A stretch of 64,000 bases of DNA from an uncultured Eubacteriales bacterium (GCA_902492015.1 CABUJR010000006.1:70773-134772); one strand, 5' to 3'; numbered from the stretch's first letter, positions 27,747-37,436 are shown. Made by a program: numbers and translations. The notes: generated by a model from the letters alone, not told the origin.

Positions 27747-29597
27747 TTACTTAACGGTATTACCTACCGAAGCATTTTTCTTATATTCTGTAAATAGTGA
27801 ATCTAGCTCATCTCCCATTACTGTTTCTTGATCTAAAAGAAGTTTTGTAAGTGCTTTTGTGAGTTCCATATTTCCGTTGATAAGCTCTATCGCCTTCTTT
27901 TCAGACTCTTTAAGGATACTTGCCACTTTATTCCAGATTGCGTCAAGAGTATGTTGACCCAGATAATCGGTACTTGGTGCATCATCTCTAAATGATATAG
28001 GTCCTAACTCCTCGTCCATACCATACTGCATAACCATCCTTCGAGCTTTTTCTGTAGCAACTTCAAGATCGTTTGAAGCTCCTGTAGAGATATCTCCGAT
28101 TAAGATTGATTCAGCAGCTCTACCAGCAAGCAAAACAATTAAACTTTCAGTAAATTCCTGTTTGCTGATATATTGTTTATCCTCTGTGCTTTCATGCATA
28201 GTGTATCCACCAGCAGTTCCTCTGGGAACGATTGATATTTCCTTTACATTTGACTGCGTTGGAAGTAACTTGCCAACTATTGCGTGTCCTGATTCATGAA
28301 CTGCAGTAATTTTTCTTTCTTTTTCTGAGATAATTCTTCCAGTTTTCTGAAGTCCTACTAATAATTTCTTTTGGGCTTCATCAATATCAGATTTATGAAT
28401 AATCTCATGATTGTTCCTTGCAGCCATGAGAGCGGACTCATTAAGCAAATTCTCAAGTTCTGCACCTGAATATCCCGCTGTGTTACACGCAATTCTATAG
28501 AAATCCACATCCTCGTAGAATTTCTTGTTTCTGGCATGCACGTGTAGAATTTCCATTCTACCTTTTACATCAGGCAAATTCACAGTAACTTTTCTGTCGA
28601 ATCTACCGGGCCTTACTAATGCAGGATCTAAGCTATCAAAGCGGTTGGTAGCACCAAGAATCACTATATCGGTTCTGTCCTTAAAGCCATCAAGTTCGAT
28701 TAACAGCTGTTCGAGAGTTTGATTTCTCTCGTCATTGCTGTCTCCTCGTTTTGCTCCTATAGAATCAATTTCATCAATGAAAATGATACATGGAGCTTGC
28801 TTTCTGGCTTCTTTGAACAATCCTCTAATACGTTGAGCTCCAACTCCAACATATTTTTCTACGAACTCTGAACCAGATACAGCAAGATATGCTACATCTG
28901 CTTCACCAGCCACAGCCTTTGCAAGTAATGTTTTACCAGTTCCAGGGTTTCCTGAAAGAAGTATTCCTCTAGGGATTTTTGCACCTAACTTTAAATATTT
29001 ATCAGGATTTTTGATGAAGTCAACAACTTCCTCTAATTCTTTCTTTTCTTCGTCTAATGCTGCAACATCTGAGAACCGAACATCACTTTTGGTAAGTTTT
29101 TCCATAAAGTTAATGTCAGTATTTAGAACATTTGCAAAACTTAGAAAGTTAGAATTATCTGATTTTTTATTATTTCCTGTAAATTGTTTCGTTAGATATT
29201 TAAGCCCCATGATAAGAGCTGATCCCAAGTATACTGAAGCTACCAGAGTTAACAAGAAACCTAATATCAAATCACTAATGCTTGATTCTTCAGGTATTAC
29301 TTCTAAATTTACAGGATTACCATAATAGATAATTTCATCCTGTATAAAATTTAGAAAAACCTCCTCATTTGGAACTTCAGCCATTACTATTGTGTTATCA
29401 AGTAGTATTGCATTCACTAAGCTATCTCCCTCTTGTAGCTCAACAGAAGCAACTTTTTCTGATTCTATTAAGCTAATAAAGTCAGAGTATGACACGCTAA
29501 CAGGCTTGGTTTTGGTTGGTGAATTTAAAAGCCGTACTCCTGCAAAGATAAGAAGTGCGATTAAACCCATAAATGCTACAATTTTTAATTTTTTCAT
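27747..29597 (-). CDS. ftsH: FtsH-family ATP-dependent zinc metalloprotease, probably acquired
   Basis: 616 residues. A first membrane segment (about 5-22), a short outside domain and a second segment (about 108-133) precede the AAA+ domain: Walker A GNPGTGKT at 216-223, Walker B IIFIDE at 271-276, and the second region of homology with GRFDRK near 331-336. The protease active site is HESGH (434-438), and the Asp in GASNDLEVATEKA near 510 is the likely third zinc ligand. FtsH degrades membrane and regulatory proteins. Base composition is clearly richer in G and C than all neighbours, the gene stands alone with its own terminator, and it is bracketed by 13-bp inverted repeats. It is thus more likely an extra transferred copy than the housekeeping ftsH. 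The start is ATG with AAAGGAGAG. Confidence 0.93.
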   Translation of the reverse strand: MKKLKIVAFMGLIALLIFAGVRLLNSPTKTKPVSVSYSDFISLIESEKVASVELQEGDSLVNAILLDNTIVMAEVPNEEVFLNFIQDEIIYYGNPVNLEVIPEESSISDLILGFLLTLVASVYLGSALIMGLKYLTKQFTGNNKKSDNSNFLSFANVLNTDINFMEKLTKSDVRFSDVAALDEEKKELEEVVDFIKNPDKYLKLGAKIPRGILLSGNPGTGKTLLAKAVAGEADVAYLAVSGSEFVEKYVGVGAQRIRGLFKEARKQAPCIIFIDEIDSIGAKRGDSNDERNQTLEQLLIELDGFKDRTDIVILGATNRFDSLDPALVRPGRFDRKVTVNLPDVKGRMEILHVHARNKKFYEDVDFYRIACNTAGYSGAELENLLNESALMAARNNHEIIHKSDIDEAQKKLLVGLQKTGRIISEKERKITAVHESGHAIVGKLLPTQSNVKEISIVPRGTAGGYTMHESTEDKQYISKQEFTESLIVLLAGRAAESILIGDISTGASNDLEVATEKARRMVMQYGMDEELGPISFRDDAPSTDYLGQHTLDAIWNKVASILKESEKKAIELINGNMELTKALTKLLLDQETVMGDELDSLFTEYKKNASVGNTVK

Positions 29598-29631
29598 GAA
29601 AGTCTCTCCTTTTCTTTTCTTTATTGTAGTT

Positions 29632-29668
29632 CACATTGCAGCTATCACCCTATAAAATTTTCAATGTG
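29632..29668 (-). promoter_or_regulatory. Inverted repeat in the ftsH 5' leader
   Basis: CACATTG (29632-29638) and CAATGTG (29662-29668) flank the right 13-bp repeat (29644-29656). They lie between the promoter and the ribosome site, so they could be an operator or a leader hairpin. Confidence 0.4.
29644..29656. repeat. Right copy of the 13-bp inverted repeat
   Basis: ATCACCCTATAAA, the exact reverse complement of 27734-27746, located 47 bases upstream of the ftsH start codon. Confidence 0.6.
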
Positions 29669-29679
29669 CTAACTTTCAT

Positions 29680-29708
29680 ATTATAACATAAATTTATGTA
29701 AATTACAA
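29680..29708 (-). promoter_or_regulatory. ftsH promoter with a 14-bp palindrome in the spacer
   Basis: On the minus strand TTGTAA, a 17-bp spacer and TATAAT (29680-29685). The spacer contains the perfect palindrome ACATAAATTTATGT (29686-29699), well placed for a repressor. Confidence 0.65.
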
Positions 29709-29808
29709 TCTTATCTTCTTTATTAACTGACAATTTAATTTGCATAAGGCACTTATAATTTTGGTAATTGTGCTATATATATAAGTTTTGGATGATTTTA
29801 TATTTTTA

Positions 29809-31551
29809 TTATCCTAAATTTTCATAATAAGAATTATATAATTTTGAATAATAGCCGCCTTTTTTAACCAATTCCTTATGATTTCCTTGTTCTATGATTT
29901 TACCATTATTTAAAACTATAATTTTATCAACATTAACTATTGTAGATAATCTATGTGCTATGAAAATAGCTGTTTTTTGTGCTGACAAAATTTCAATAGA
30001 TTTTTGAATTAAATGTTCTGTATAAGTATCTATATTAGCTGTAGCTTCATCTAAAATAAATATATCAGGATTATGAGCAAATATTCTAGCAAATGCTAAT
30101 AATTGCTTTTGACCAGCAGAATATGATTCTCCCCTTTCTTTAGATACATGATTTATGCCATCTGGAAGAGAATATACAAATTCATCTGCTGATGATAGTT
30201 TGATTGCTTTTTTTATATCTTCTTCTGATATTTTTTTATTTAACTTAATATTATCTTTTATTGTTCTTGCAAATATAAATGGGTCTTGTAAAACTGTTCC
30301 AATATGCTCTCTTAAATTTCTTTTATTTATTTCCTGAATATTAATTCCATCTAAAAGAATTTCACCTTTTTGTATATCATAAAATCTATTTAATAAATTG
30401 GTTATAGTGGTTTTTCCAGAACCTGTTTTACCTACTAATGCAATGGTTTCTCCTGGATTTATTTCAAAGCTAATATCTTTTAAAACCCAATTTTCTTTTT
30501 CATAGGCAAACCAGACATGTTTAAATTCAATTTTTCCTTTTACTTTTTCAAGTTTTATTCCTGATTCGAAGTCTTCTAAATATTCAGTATGTTCTAATAT
30601 GTCATAGATTTTATTCATAGAAACAATAGCTTCTTGAACAACTTCTATATTATCTATTGTTCTATTAATTGGCTCGAATAAAGATTTTATATAACTTACA
30701 AATATGTATATTGAACCAACTTCTACGTTTATTCCAAACCAATTATTTATAGAAGCTACTATTATTATTGTTATTGCTATATTTTCAAATAAAGACATTA
30801 GACCTGGAAATAATCCAGTATAAACATTTATTGGCATTCTTGCTTTGAAAAATTGGCCTGTTAAATTTTCGCATTCTTCTTGTTTTTCTTTTTGAATATT
30901 AAAAATCTTTATTAACTTAACTCCATAAATGGATTCTGCTAAAAATGTATTAAGGTTTGTTCTTATTACTTTAGACATATCATAAAACTTATTTAAGACT
31001 ATTGTTAATAGAACTGATGTTACTATAACAAAAGGTATTATTATGAAGGATAAAAAGCTTAATTTTATACTAAAATATATCATAATAAAAACAGTTGCAA
31101 TAATAGAAAAAACATCTTTGAAAATAGTTGTTATAACATCTTTAAAAAGAGCTGATATATCTTCAACATCATTTGTTATTCTAGCAAAAAGTTTTCCAGC
31201 AGGAGTTTTGTCATGAAATTGAATATTTGCATTTTGAGTATATTTATATAGTTTATTTCTAATTGTAAATAAAATTTCTTCACCCATAATATTTGTCTTT
31301 GTCCTAGTAAAGAAATCTAAAATATTTCCAAATACAACTATTGCAAGATATATAATTCCAATTGTTGTTATTGTTATAATACCTTTATTAAAAATATTTT
31401 GACTTAAAAAATCATCAATTACTATTTTTACTAAGTATGGCTTAGAAATTTCTAATAAATCAATTATAATTGCTAAAACAGATACTAGAAAAATAGTTTT
31501 TATATGTGGTTTAGCAATTTTACACCATCTAGAAAAAGTTTTATTTTTCAT
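29809..31551 (-). CDS. ABC exporter half-transporter with a non-canonical signature motif
   Basis: 580 residues from the ATG at 31551, seven bases after GGAG. In-frame upstream codons overlap the preceding gene and the ribosome site. Six membrane segments (about 20-300) precede the ATPase domain with Walker A GKTGSGKTT, Walker B IFILDEATANID with the catalytic Glu, and H-loop IAHRLS. The signature is YSAGQKQ instead of LSGGQ. With the next gene upstream, which has the opposite defect, it should form a heterodimeric exporter of the BmrCD/LmrCD/TM287-288 type. Likely cargo is lipid-like or drug-like compounds, not determinable here. Confidence 0.92.
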   Translation of the reverse strand: MKNKTFSRWCKIAKPHIKTIFLVSVLAIIIDLLEISKPYLVKIVIDDFLSQNIFNKGIITITTIGIIYLAIVVFGNILDFFTRTKTNIMGEEILFTIRNKLYKYTQNANIQFHDKTPAGKLFARITNDVEDISALFKDVITTIFKDVFSIIATVFIMIYFSIKLSFLSFIIIPFVIVTSVLLTIVLNKFYDMSKVIRTNLNTFLAESIYGVKLIKIFNIQKEKQEECENLTGQFFKARMPINVYTGLFPGLMSLFENIAITIIIVASINNWFGINVEVGSIYIFVSYIKSLFEPINRTIDNIEVVQEAIVSMNKIYDILEHTEYLEDFESGIKLEKVKGKIEFKHVWFAYEKENWVLKDISFEINPGETIALVGKTGSGKTTITNLLNRFYDIQKGEILLDGINIQEINKRNLREHIGTVLQDPFIFARTIKDNIKLNKKISEEDIKKAIKLSSADEFVYSLPDGINHVSKERGESYSAGQKQLLAFARIFAHNPDIFILDEATANIDTYTEHLIQKSIEILSAQKTAIFIAHRLSTIVNVDKIIVLNNGKIIEQGNHKELVKKGGYYSKLYNSYYENLG

Positions 31552-31576
31552 AGCCATACTCCTTTCATTTTCTATA

Positions 31577-33313
31577 TTAAGATAATAAGAAATTTTCTTT
31601 TGAAGATTGTTGATTATAAAATTTAGTATATAACCCATTATTTTGTAATAATTGTACATGAATACCTTGTTCTACTATTTTTCCAGAATCTAGTACAATT
31701 ATTTTATCAGCATCCTTTACATCTGATATTCTGTTTGAAATAATTATGCAAGTTTTTCCTTTTACTAATTCTTTTATATTATTTAATAAATTCTCTTCTG
31801 TTTTATTATCTAAAGCAGAAAAAGTATCATCAAAAATTACAATATCACTTTTATTTAAGAAAGCACGCGAAATTACAACCCTTTGTTTTTGACCTCCAGA
31901 AAGATCTATTCCCCTCTCTCCAATTACTGTATAAATTCCATTTTTCATATTTTTTAGGTCAGAAGAAAGCATAGCTTGTTCTGTACTTTCTTCAATTTCT
32001 GAATCTTTAAATCTATTTTGAAATAAACTTATATTTTCTTTGATAGTTGTTGAAAATAAGAAATTATCCTGTGTTATATAACAAATACTTTTTCTAAGAA
32101 ATTGTAGGTCAATCTTATTTATATCTGTTCCATTTATAAAAATTTTATTATCTGGAACTGGGTAAAGTCTTAAAAGTAAATTCATGAGTGTAGTTTTTCC
32201 ACTACCTATAGTTCCGATAATTCCAAGTGTCTCTCCTTCTTTTACATGGATGGTTATATTTTCAAGAACTTTTTCTATATTACCTGGATAATTAAAAGAT
32301 AAATTATTAATTAATATATTTCCATGTAATTTTGGTTCATTTTTTTCTGCTAGCATTAAGTTTTCTTTTTCTAAATTAAAGACATTTTCTAATCTTTTAT
32401 AAGAAATTTTTGCTCTTTTTATTTTTGCTATTATTCCTGGTAACCAAGAAATTGGAGTAAAAAATAAATCTATATATCCATTAAATGCAACAAAATCTCC
32501 TATAGAAATTTCTTTATTTAATACTAATTTTGAACCATATAAAATAGTAATTCCATAACAGCATCCAAAGCATATATTGACTGATGTAGATAATAAAGTT
32601 GAATAAATATCTACAGCAATATTACTTCTTTTTAATAAATTATTTTTTTTGATAAATTTTTTATACTGATTTATTTCACCAGAATATGCTTTAGTTGTTC
32701 TTATTGCATCTGTGCTTTCCTGGACATATTCAGAAAGATTTGTAAAATATTTTTGAGATTTAGCAAAACTTTTTTCTACATATTTTTTTAATATAATTAT
32801 TATAATTGCTGTTATTACCATTGGACATAATGTAGCTATTGTAAGTTTAGTATTAACAGTTTGCATTGTGTATGTAGCAATTATTAGAATGAATACTATT
32901 CTAGTACCATGAGACAATAGTCTATAAAATAATGTTCTAATTTCTCCAATATCTTTTACAAAATAGGACATTATTTCTCCATTTTTTATATTTTGAATAC
33001 TACTTAATTTTAATTTTAAAAAATTGTCAAAAAGCTTGTCTTTAAGTACTTTTTCTAATCTTCTAGTAGTTTTTCCTACTAAGCTTTTCCAGACTACTCT
33101 TATTATTAAAGAAAATATAGAAAATAAAATTAAAAATACTATGTATTTTATGATAGTTGTTTTATGTGCTTCAATGTTATATAGTAAATCAATAATTTTT
33201 CCTAAAATTTTAGATGGGAAAGTAAGAAAATAAACATTTAATGCAACAAAAATAATTATGGCTAATATTGTAAGTCGCTCTTCTTTAAAAAAAGTATTTA
33301 AAATCTTTTTCAT
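31577..33313 (-). CDS. ABC exporter half-transporter with a degenerate Walker B
   Basis: 578 residues. Six membrane segments (about 15-295) precede an ATPase domain with Walker A GTIGSGKTT and a consensus signature LSGGQKQR. The Walker B is VIFDDTFSALD, so the catalytic Glu is Asp. This is the known mark of the partner that forms the inactive ATP site in heterodimeric exporters. It is the first gene of the pair, with AAGGAGGGG upstream, and its stop lies 25 bases before the partner's start. rho lies 28 bases upstream and may share the transcript. Confidence 0.92.
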   Translation of the reverse strand: MKKILNTFFKEERLTILAIIIFVALNVYFLTFPSKILGKIIDLLYNIEAHKTTIIKYIVFLILFSIFSLIIRVVWKSLVGKTTRRLEKVLKDKLFDNFLKLKLSSIQNIKNGEIMSYFVKDIGEIRTLFYRLLSHGTRIVFILIIATYTMQTVNTKLTIATLCPMVITAIIIIILKKYVEKSFAKSQKYFTNLSEYVQESTDAIRTTKAYSGEINQYKKFIKKNNLLKRSNIAVDIYSTLLSTSVNICFGCCYGITILYGSKLVLNKEISIGDFVAFNGYIDLFFTPISWLPGIIAKIKRAKISYKRLENVFNLEKENLMLAEKNEPKLHGNILINNLSFNYPGNIEKVLENITIHVKEGETLGIIGTIGSGKTTLMNLLLRLYPVPDNKIFINGTDINKIDLQFLRKSICYITQDNFLFSTTIKENISLFQNRFKDSEIEESTEQAMLSSDLKNMKNGIYTVIGERGIDLSGGQKQRVVISRAFLNKSDIVIFDDTFSALDNKTEENLLNNIKELVKGKTCIIISNRISDVKDADKIIVLDSGKIVEQGIHVQLLQNNGLYTKFYNQQSSKENFLLS

Positions 33314-33341
33314 CTTTCCCCTCCTTTTTTAGTACAAGGTT

Positions 33342-34661
33342 TTATTTCAAATAATTATTAATTATTTGTATAAATTCCTTATTGTTTTTGGTATTCATCA
33401 TTTTATTTAACAATTTTTCTGTTAAATCACTTGTAGTTAAAGTAGCTAAAGATTTTCTAATTTTGTTAGCAATATCATATTCTTCTTGTGTAAGTAAAAG
33501 TTCATCTCTTCTTGTACCAGATTTGCTTACATCTATTGCTGGAAAAATTCTTTTTTCAGAAAGACTTCTATCTAAGAATACTTCCATGTTTCCAGTTCCT
33601 TTAAATTCTTCAAAGATAACTTCGTCCATTCTACTACCAGTTTCTACTAAAGCTGTTCCTAATACTGTTAAACTTCCAGCATCTTCTGTATTTCTTGCAG
33701 CTCCGAAAAAACGTTTTGGTTTATGAAGAGCAGCTGGATCAAAACCACCAGATAAAGTTCTACCAGATGAAGGAATAACTAAGTTATAAGCTCTTGCTAA
33801 ACGTGTTATACTATCTAATAAAACAACAACATCTTTGTTTTGCTCTGTTAATCTTTTAGCTCTTTCGATTACCATTTCAGCAACTTTTACATGATGTTCT
33901 GGTTGTTCATCAAAAGTAGAATATATAACATCTCCTCTAATAGAACGCTTCATTTCTGTAACTTCTTCTGGTCTTTCATCTATTAATAATACTATTAAAT
34001 ATACTTCTGGGTTGTTTGTTGTTATACTATTTGCAATTTTCTTTAAAATTGTTGTTTTTCCTGCTTTTGGAGGAGCAACAATCATACCTCTTTGTCCTTT
34101 TCCAATAGGAGACATTAAATCCATTAATCTCATAGTATAATCTGTTGAAGTTGTTTCTAATCTTAATCTTTCTTGAGGAAATATAGGAATTAAGTCATCA
34201 AAGCTTACTCTTTTCATTGCTTTTTCGGGATGTTCTCCATTTACTTCACCTACATATATAAGTGCTGGAAATTTTTCACCATCTTTTGGAGTTCTTTTAA
34301 TTCCTTTTATCATATCTCCAGTATCTAATTTAAATCTTCTTATTTGAACAGGTGAAACATAAACGTCTTTATTAGTAGATAAGTAATTATCTCCTCTTAA
34401 AAATCCATATCCATCAGGTAATAATTCTAGAATTCCTTCAACATATTCATCATCTTCACCAGTAATTTTATATTCAATTTCATTTTGAGAATCTTGTGAA
34501 TTTTCAAGTTTTTCTTCTATTTTACCTTCATTTTTATTATTATTATAATTTTCTAATATTTTTTCAATTAGCTCTGATTTTTTAAGTTTAGAGATATTAG
34601 AAATTCCTTTATCTTTTGCTAAATTTCTTAAATCTACAAGTGATAGACTTTCTAATTCCAT
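33342..34661 (-). CDS. rho: Transcription termination factor Rho
   Basis: 439 residues. The hexameric RNA helicase ends untranslated transcripts. It has an N-terminal Rho_N helix-turn (LVDLRNLAKDKGISNISKL), an acidic linker (about 35-65), the cold-shock-like RNA-binding domain with GILELLPDGYGFLRG, then the ATPase with Walker A PPKAGKTTILKK, VLLIDERPEEVTEM, and the Q/R-loop region GTRRDELL. The ribosome site is AAAGGGGG. The linker is short, without the long insertions seen in some high-GC relatives. Confidence 0.95.
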   Translation of the reverse strand: MELESLSLVDLRNLAKDKGISNISKLKKSELIEKILENYNNNKNEGKIEEKLENSQDSQNEIEYKITGEDDEYVEGILELLPDGYGFLRGDNYLSTNKDVYVSPVQIRRFKLDTGDMIKGIKRTPKDGEKFPALIYVGEVNGEHPEKAMKRVSFDDLIPIFPQERLRLETTSTDYTMRLMDLMSPIGKGQRGMIVAPPKAGKTTILKKIANSITTNNPEVYLIVLLIDERPEEVTEMKRSIRGDVIYSTFDEQPEHHVKVAEMVIERAKRLTEQNKDVVVLLDSITRLARAYNLVIPSSGRTLSGGFDPAALHKPKRFFGAARNTEDAGSLTVLGTALVETGSRMDEVIFEEFKGTGNMEVFLDRSLSEKRIFPAIDVSKSGTRRDELLLTQEEYDIANKIRKSLATLTTSDLTEKLLNKMMNTKNNKEFIQIINNYLK

Positions 34662-34774
34662 ACGATTGCCCCCTTTAATTTTTTTATTAATTTTATGTGG
34701 AATTTTATTAGAAAAAATAAGAAAAGTAATTTAATAATACTATTAAATTACTCTATTAAACAAATATATAAAGA

Positions 34775-35053
34775 TTATTTATTACTATCTACATAGACAG
34801 TTTCATTAGGTAAGTACATATCTAATTTTTCTCTTGCCACTTTTTCAATATATTCTGGAGAATTAACATTTTCTTGAGTAGCTAAAAGTTCTTCTTGCTT
34901 ATCCTTTAAATCTTCGATTTGACTAGAGTAATATGAAATATCTTGATTATAAACATTTAATTTTGATTGTTGATTTATAAAAGTAAAAATTGCATAAATG
35001 ACAACAAATATTAATATTAAATTGATTATTTTATTAATTTTAAAAATATTCAT
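34775..35053 (-). CDS. divIC: Septum formation initiator, DivIC/FtsB family
   Basis: 92 residues from the ATG at 35053, which has GGAG ten bases upstream. An in-frame ATG at 35068 covers that GGAG. One membrane segment (about 8-26) is followed by a coiled coil (about 28-60) and the family ending SPEYIEKVAREKLDMYLPNE. It is a bitopic division protein that bridges early and late septal proteins. Its place downstream of yabP and yabQ matches the conserved yabP-yabQ-divIC order in spore-formers. Confidence 0.85.
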   Translation of the reverse strand: MNIFKINKIINLILIFVVIYAIFTFINQQSKLNVYNQDISYYSSQIEDLKDKQEELLATQENVNSPEYIEKVAREKLDMYLPNETVYVDSNK

Positions 35054-35105
35054 CCTAAGTATCTCCATTAATTATCTTATCTTACTTTATTATTCTACAA
35101 AAACA

Positions 35106-35492
35106 TTAAAAATCCTTTTTAATAATGCTTTTTGTTGTTTTTAAAAACTTAATTATACACAAAAAAGGAATTTTAAATATTTTTTTACAGATTTTTACAA
35201 ATTCATAAAAAATTATAACATATAAATTACTTATTGTCAAAGAATATATTAATCCTCCAAGAAAAATTCCTAAAAAAAGATAAAATCTTACTTCTCCTCC
35301 ATTTATTTTTATAATGCCTCCAATTATTAAGATACTACTTATGAATAAAAAAATTATATCTTCTATTAGAGTAATGAAATCTGTTGTTTTGAAAGATTTT
35401 CTTATCACTCTAAAAAAATCAAAGATAAAACCTATAATAATTCCTATAATAAAAAAGAATATAAAAATTTGCTCTTGAGAAAAATAATGCAT
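35106..35492 (-). CDS. yabQ: Spore cortex biosynthesis protein YabQ
   Basis: 128 residues with four to five hydrophobic segments and the family features GFIFDFFRVIRK near residue 20 and a hydrophobic pair before a basic C-terminus. YabQ sits in the outer forespore membrane and is needed for cortex formation. It lies 11 bases after yabP and before divIC. The family, context and size agree. Confidence 0.88.
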   Translation of the reverse strand: MHYFSQEQIFIFFFIIGIIIGFIFDFFRVIRKSFKTTDFITLIEDIIFLFISSILIIGGIIKINGGEVRFYLFLGIFLGGLIYSLTISNLYVIIFYEFVKICKKIFKIPFLCIIKFLKTTKSIIKKDF

Positions 35493-35503
35493 TATAAAAC
35501 CCC

Positions 35504-35794
35504 TTATTTAAAAATTTTACTTAAAATATTTTTATTCTTTTTACTATTTATTTCTGAATTAGAATACGCTAAACTATCTATTTTTCCATCAACTGTAAAA
35601 TCAGAAGTATCAATACTTAATTTATTTATTTTTAAATTTTCTCCTTTTATTGTTAATAATCCTAAATCAGTTTCTATTATTATAATTTGGTCATCAAAAC
35701 TGAATACATCAACAATTCCTGTAATATTAAGTCTTTCTCTATTTTCAAGCACAATATTTTGAAATGTATTAATGTTCTTTTTTAATTCTTCCAT
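35504..35794 (-). CDS. yabP: Sporulation protein YabP
   Basis: 96 residues, YabP/YqfC family. Typical segments are LENRERLNITGIVDVFSFDD, TDLGLLTIKGENLKINKL and GKIDSLAYS. YabP is made in the mother cell and is required for spore morphogenesis with YabQ. It is the first gene of the yabP-yabQ-divIC run, with AGGAGG upstream. The C-terminal Lys-rich tail (SKKNKNILSKIFK) is slightly longer than in Bacillus. Confidence 0.88.
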   Translation of the reverse strand: MEELKKNINTFQNIVLENRERLNITGIVDVFSFDDQIIIIETDLGLLTIKGENLKINKLSIDTSDFTVDGKIDSLAYSNSEINSKKNKNILSKIFK

Positions 35795-35955
35795 GTGTTT
35801 TTCCTCCTATTTAAAAACTTCTATATTATATTTATTCTGCAAGCTTAAATTTAGAACATTAAGCTTTTAAAAGATAAAAGAAGAGTAGATATATAAAAAT
35901 GGAAATATAATAAATTACTAAATAAGAAACTATATGTAAATATAGGCATTTTCAT

Positions 35956-35991
35956 ACAAAAAAACAGATAAAGAATAAATCTTTATCTGTT
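35956..35991 (-). terminator. Terminator of the aspartate kinase gene
   Basis: AACAGATAAAG (35963-35973) pairs with CTTTATCTGTT (35981-35991). On the minus strand seven or more Ts follow. Confidence 0.9.
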
Positions 35992-36004
35992 ACATATTTT
36001 AATA

Positions 36005-37213
36005 TTATTTTCCAAAAAATTTATGATGAATTTTTCTTACTGCTAAATCTGCTTGATTAGAATCTACTAATACGGAAATTTTTATTTCTGATGTAGTTAC
36101 CATGTGCATATTAATATTATTTTCATAAAGAGCTTCAAACATATCTGCAGCAACACCAGGTTTATTAGCTATTCCAACACCAATTATAGATACTTTTGCT
36201 AAATTTTCACTGTGAAGTATTTCTTTTGCTCCTAATTTTTCTTTATTTTCCTCTAAAACTTTTAAAGTTTTTTCTAAATCATTCATTTTTACAGTAAAAG
36301 CAATATCTTTAGTAATATATTCTCCAAAGGATTGTACAATAATATCTACATTTATTAAATTTTCTGATAATAATTTAAATAATTTGTAAGTTTTTCCTAT
36401 TTTATTTTCTAAACCTACAATAGTTATTCTAGAAATATAATCATCCTTTGTAACGCCATTTATTACCAAATCTTCTAAATTTTTATTATTAACTAATGTA
36501 CCTATACTATTTTTTTCAAATGTAGATTTTACATATATAGGAACATTATATTTTTTTCCTATTTCAACACATCTATTATGAAGGACTTTTGCTCCCATAC
36601 TAGACATTTCAAGCATCTCATCATAAGATATTGTTTTTAATTTGATTACATCTTCTACTATTCTAGGATCAGAAGTATAAACTCCATCTACATCAGTAAA
36701 AATATCACATCTTTCTGCTCCTAAACTAGCTGCTAAAGCTACTGCTGTTGTGTCTGAGCCTCCTCTACCAAAAGTTGTTATGTTTCCATTTTCATCAATA
36801 CCTTGAAATCCAGCTACAATAACAATATTTCCTGAATCTAGATATTCATTAATTGTATCATTATGGATATACCTAATTCTACTGTTAGAAAATTCACTAT
36901 TTGTTATTATAGGTATTTGCCACCCAGCAAGTGATACTGCTTTATAATTTTTTTCAATTAATAACATAGCAAGTTTTGCTATTGTTATTTGTTCACCAGT
37001 TGATACTAGTACATCATGCTCCCTTCTATCAGGATTTTTAGTGATTTCAGCTTCCTCTGCGATTAGTTTATCTGTAGTTTTTCCTTGTGCTGAAACTACT
37101 ACTACAAGTTTGTTTCCCCTTTCTACTTCTTTAATAATATGTTCTGAGACTATTTCTAATTTTTCTAGATTGGCAACAGAACTACCTCCAAATTTTTGTA
37201 CAATAATTCCCAT
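36005..37213 (-). CDS. lysC: Aspartate kinase
   Basis: 402 residues. It phosphorylates aspartate, the first step towards lysine, threonine, methionine and diaminopimelate (for peptidoglycan and, through dihydrodipicolinate, spore DPA). The kinase domain (1-235) has VQKFGGSSVANLEK, GRGGSDTTAVALAA and FTDVDGVYTSDPRIV. Two ACT domains follow (about 265-400), with VSIIGVGIANKPGVAADMFEAL, so it is the feedback-regulated class. The ribosome site is AAAGAGG. No riboswitch-like leader is obvious upstream. Confidence 0.92.
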   Translation of the reverse strand: MGIIVQKFGGSSVANLEKLEIVSEHIIKEVERGNKLVVVVSAQGKTTDKLIAEEAEITKNPDRREHDVLVSTGEQITIAKLAMLLIEKNYKAVSLAGWQIPIITNSEFSNSRIRYIHNDTINEYLDSGNIVIVAGFQGIDENGNITTFGRGGSDTTAVALAASLGAERCDIFTDVDGVYTSDPRIVEDVIKLKTISYDEMLEMSSMGAKVLHNRCVEIGKKYNVPIYVKSTFEKNSIGTLVNNKNLEDLVINGVTKDDYISRITIVGLENKIGKTYKLFKLLSENLINVDIIVQSFGEYITKDIAFTVKMNDLEKTLKVLEENKEKLGAKEILHSENLAKVSIIGVGIANKPGVAADMFEALYENNINMHMVTTSEIKISVLVDSNQADLAVRKIHHKFFGK

Positions 37214-37402
37214 TTGTTGTACCTCTTTTTGTAATAGTAATAGTAAATTTTAAATCTAAAAATTACTATGTAATATTCATAAATAATGTTATAAAAACTT
37301 TCTTATTAATAGTATATTACTAAAAAATTAAAAAGTGTTTTATTATAAATATTTTATGAATTTCAAACATTATAACATATATTTTAATATAATACCATTT
37401 TT

Positions 37403-37436
37403 TATAAAAAAAATATCTCTTTTATAAGAGATATTT
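37403..37436 (-). terminator. Terminator of the small Cys-rich gene
   Basis: AAATATCTCTT (37411-37421) pairs with AAGAGATATTT (37426-37436), and T-rich sequence follows on the minus strand. Confidence 0.85.

Noticed and set aside
37214..37402. Lysine riboswitch before aspartate kinase
   Set aside because: Only about 190 AT-rich bases without the conserved multi-stem core.
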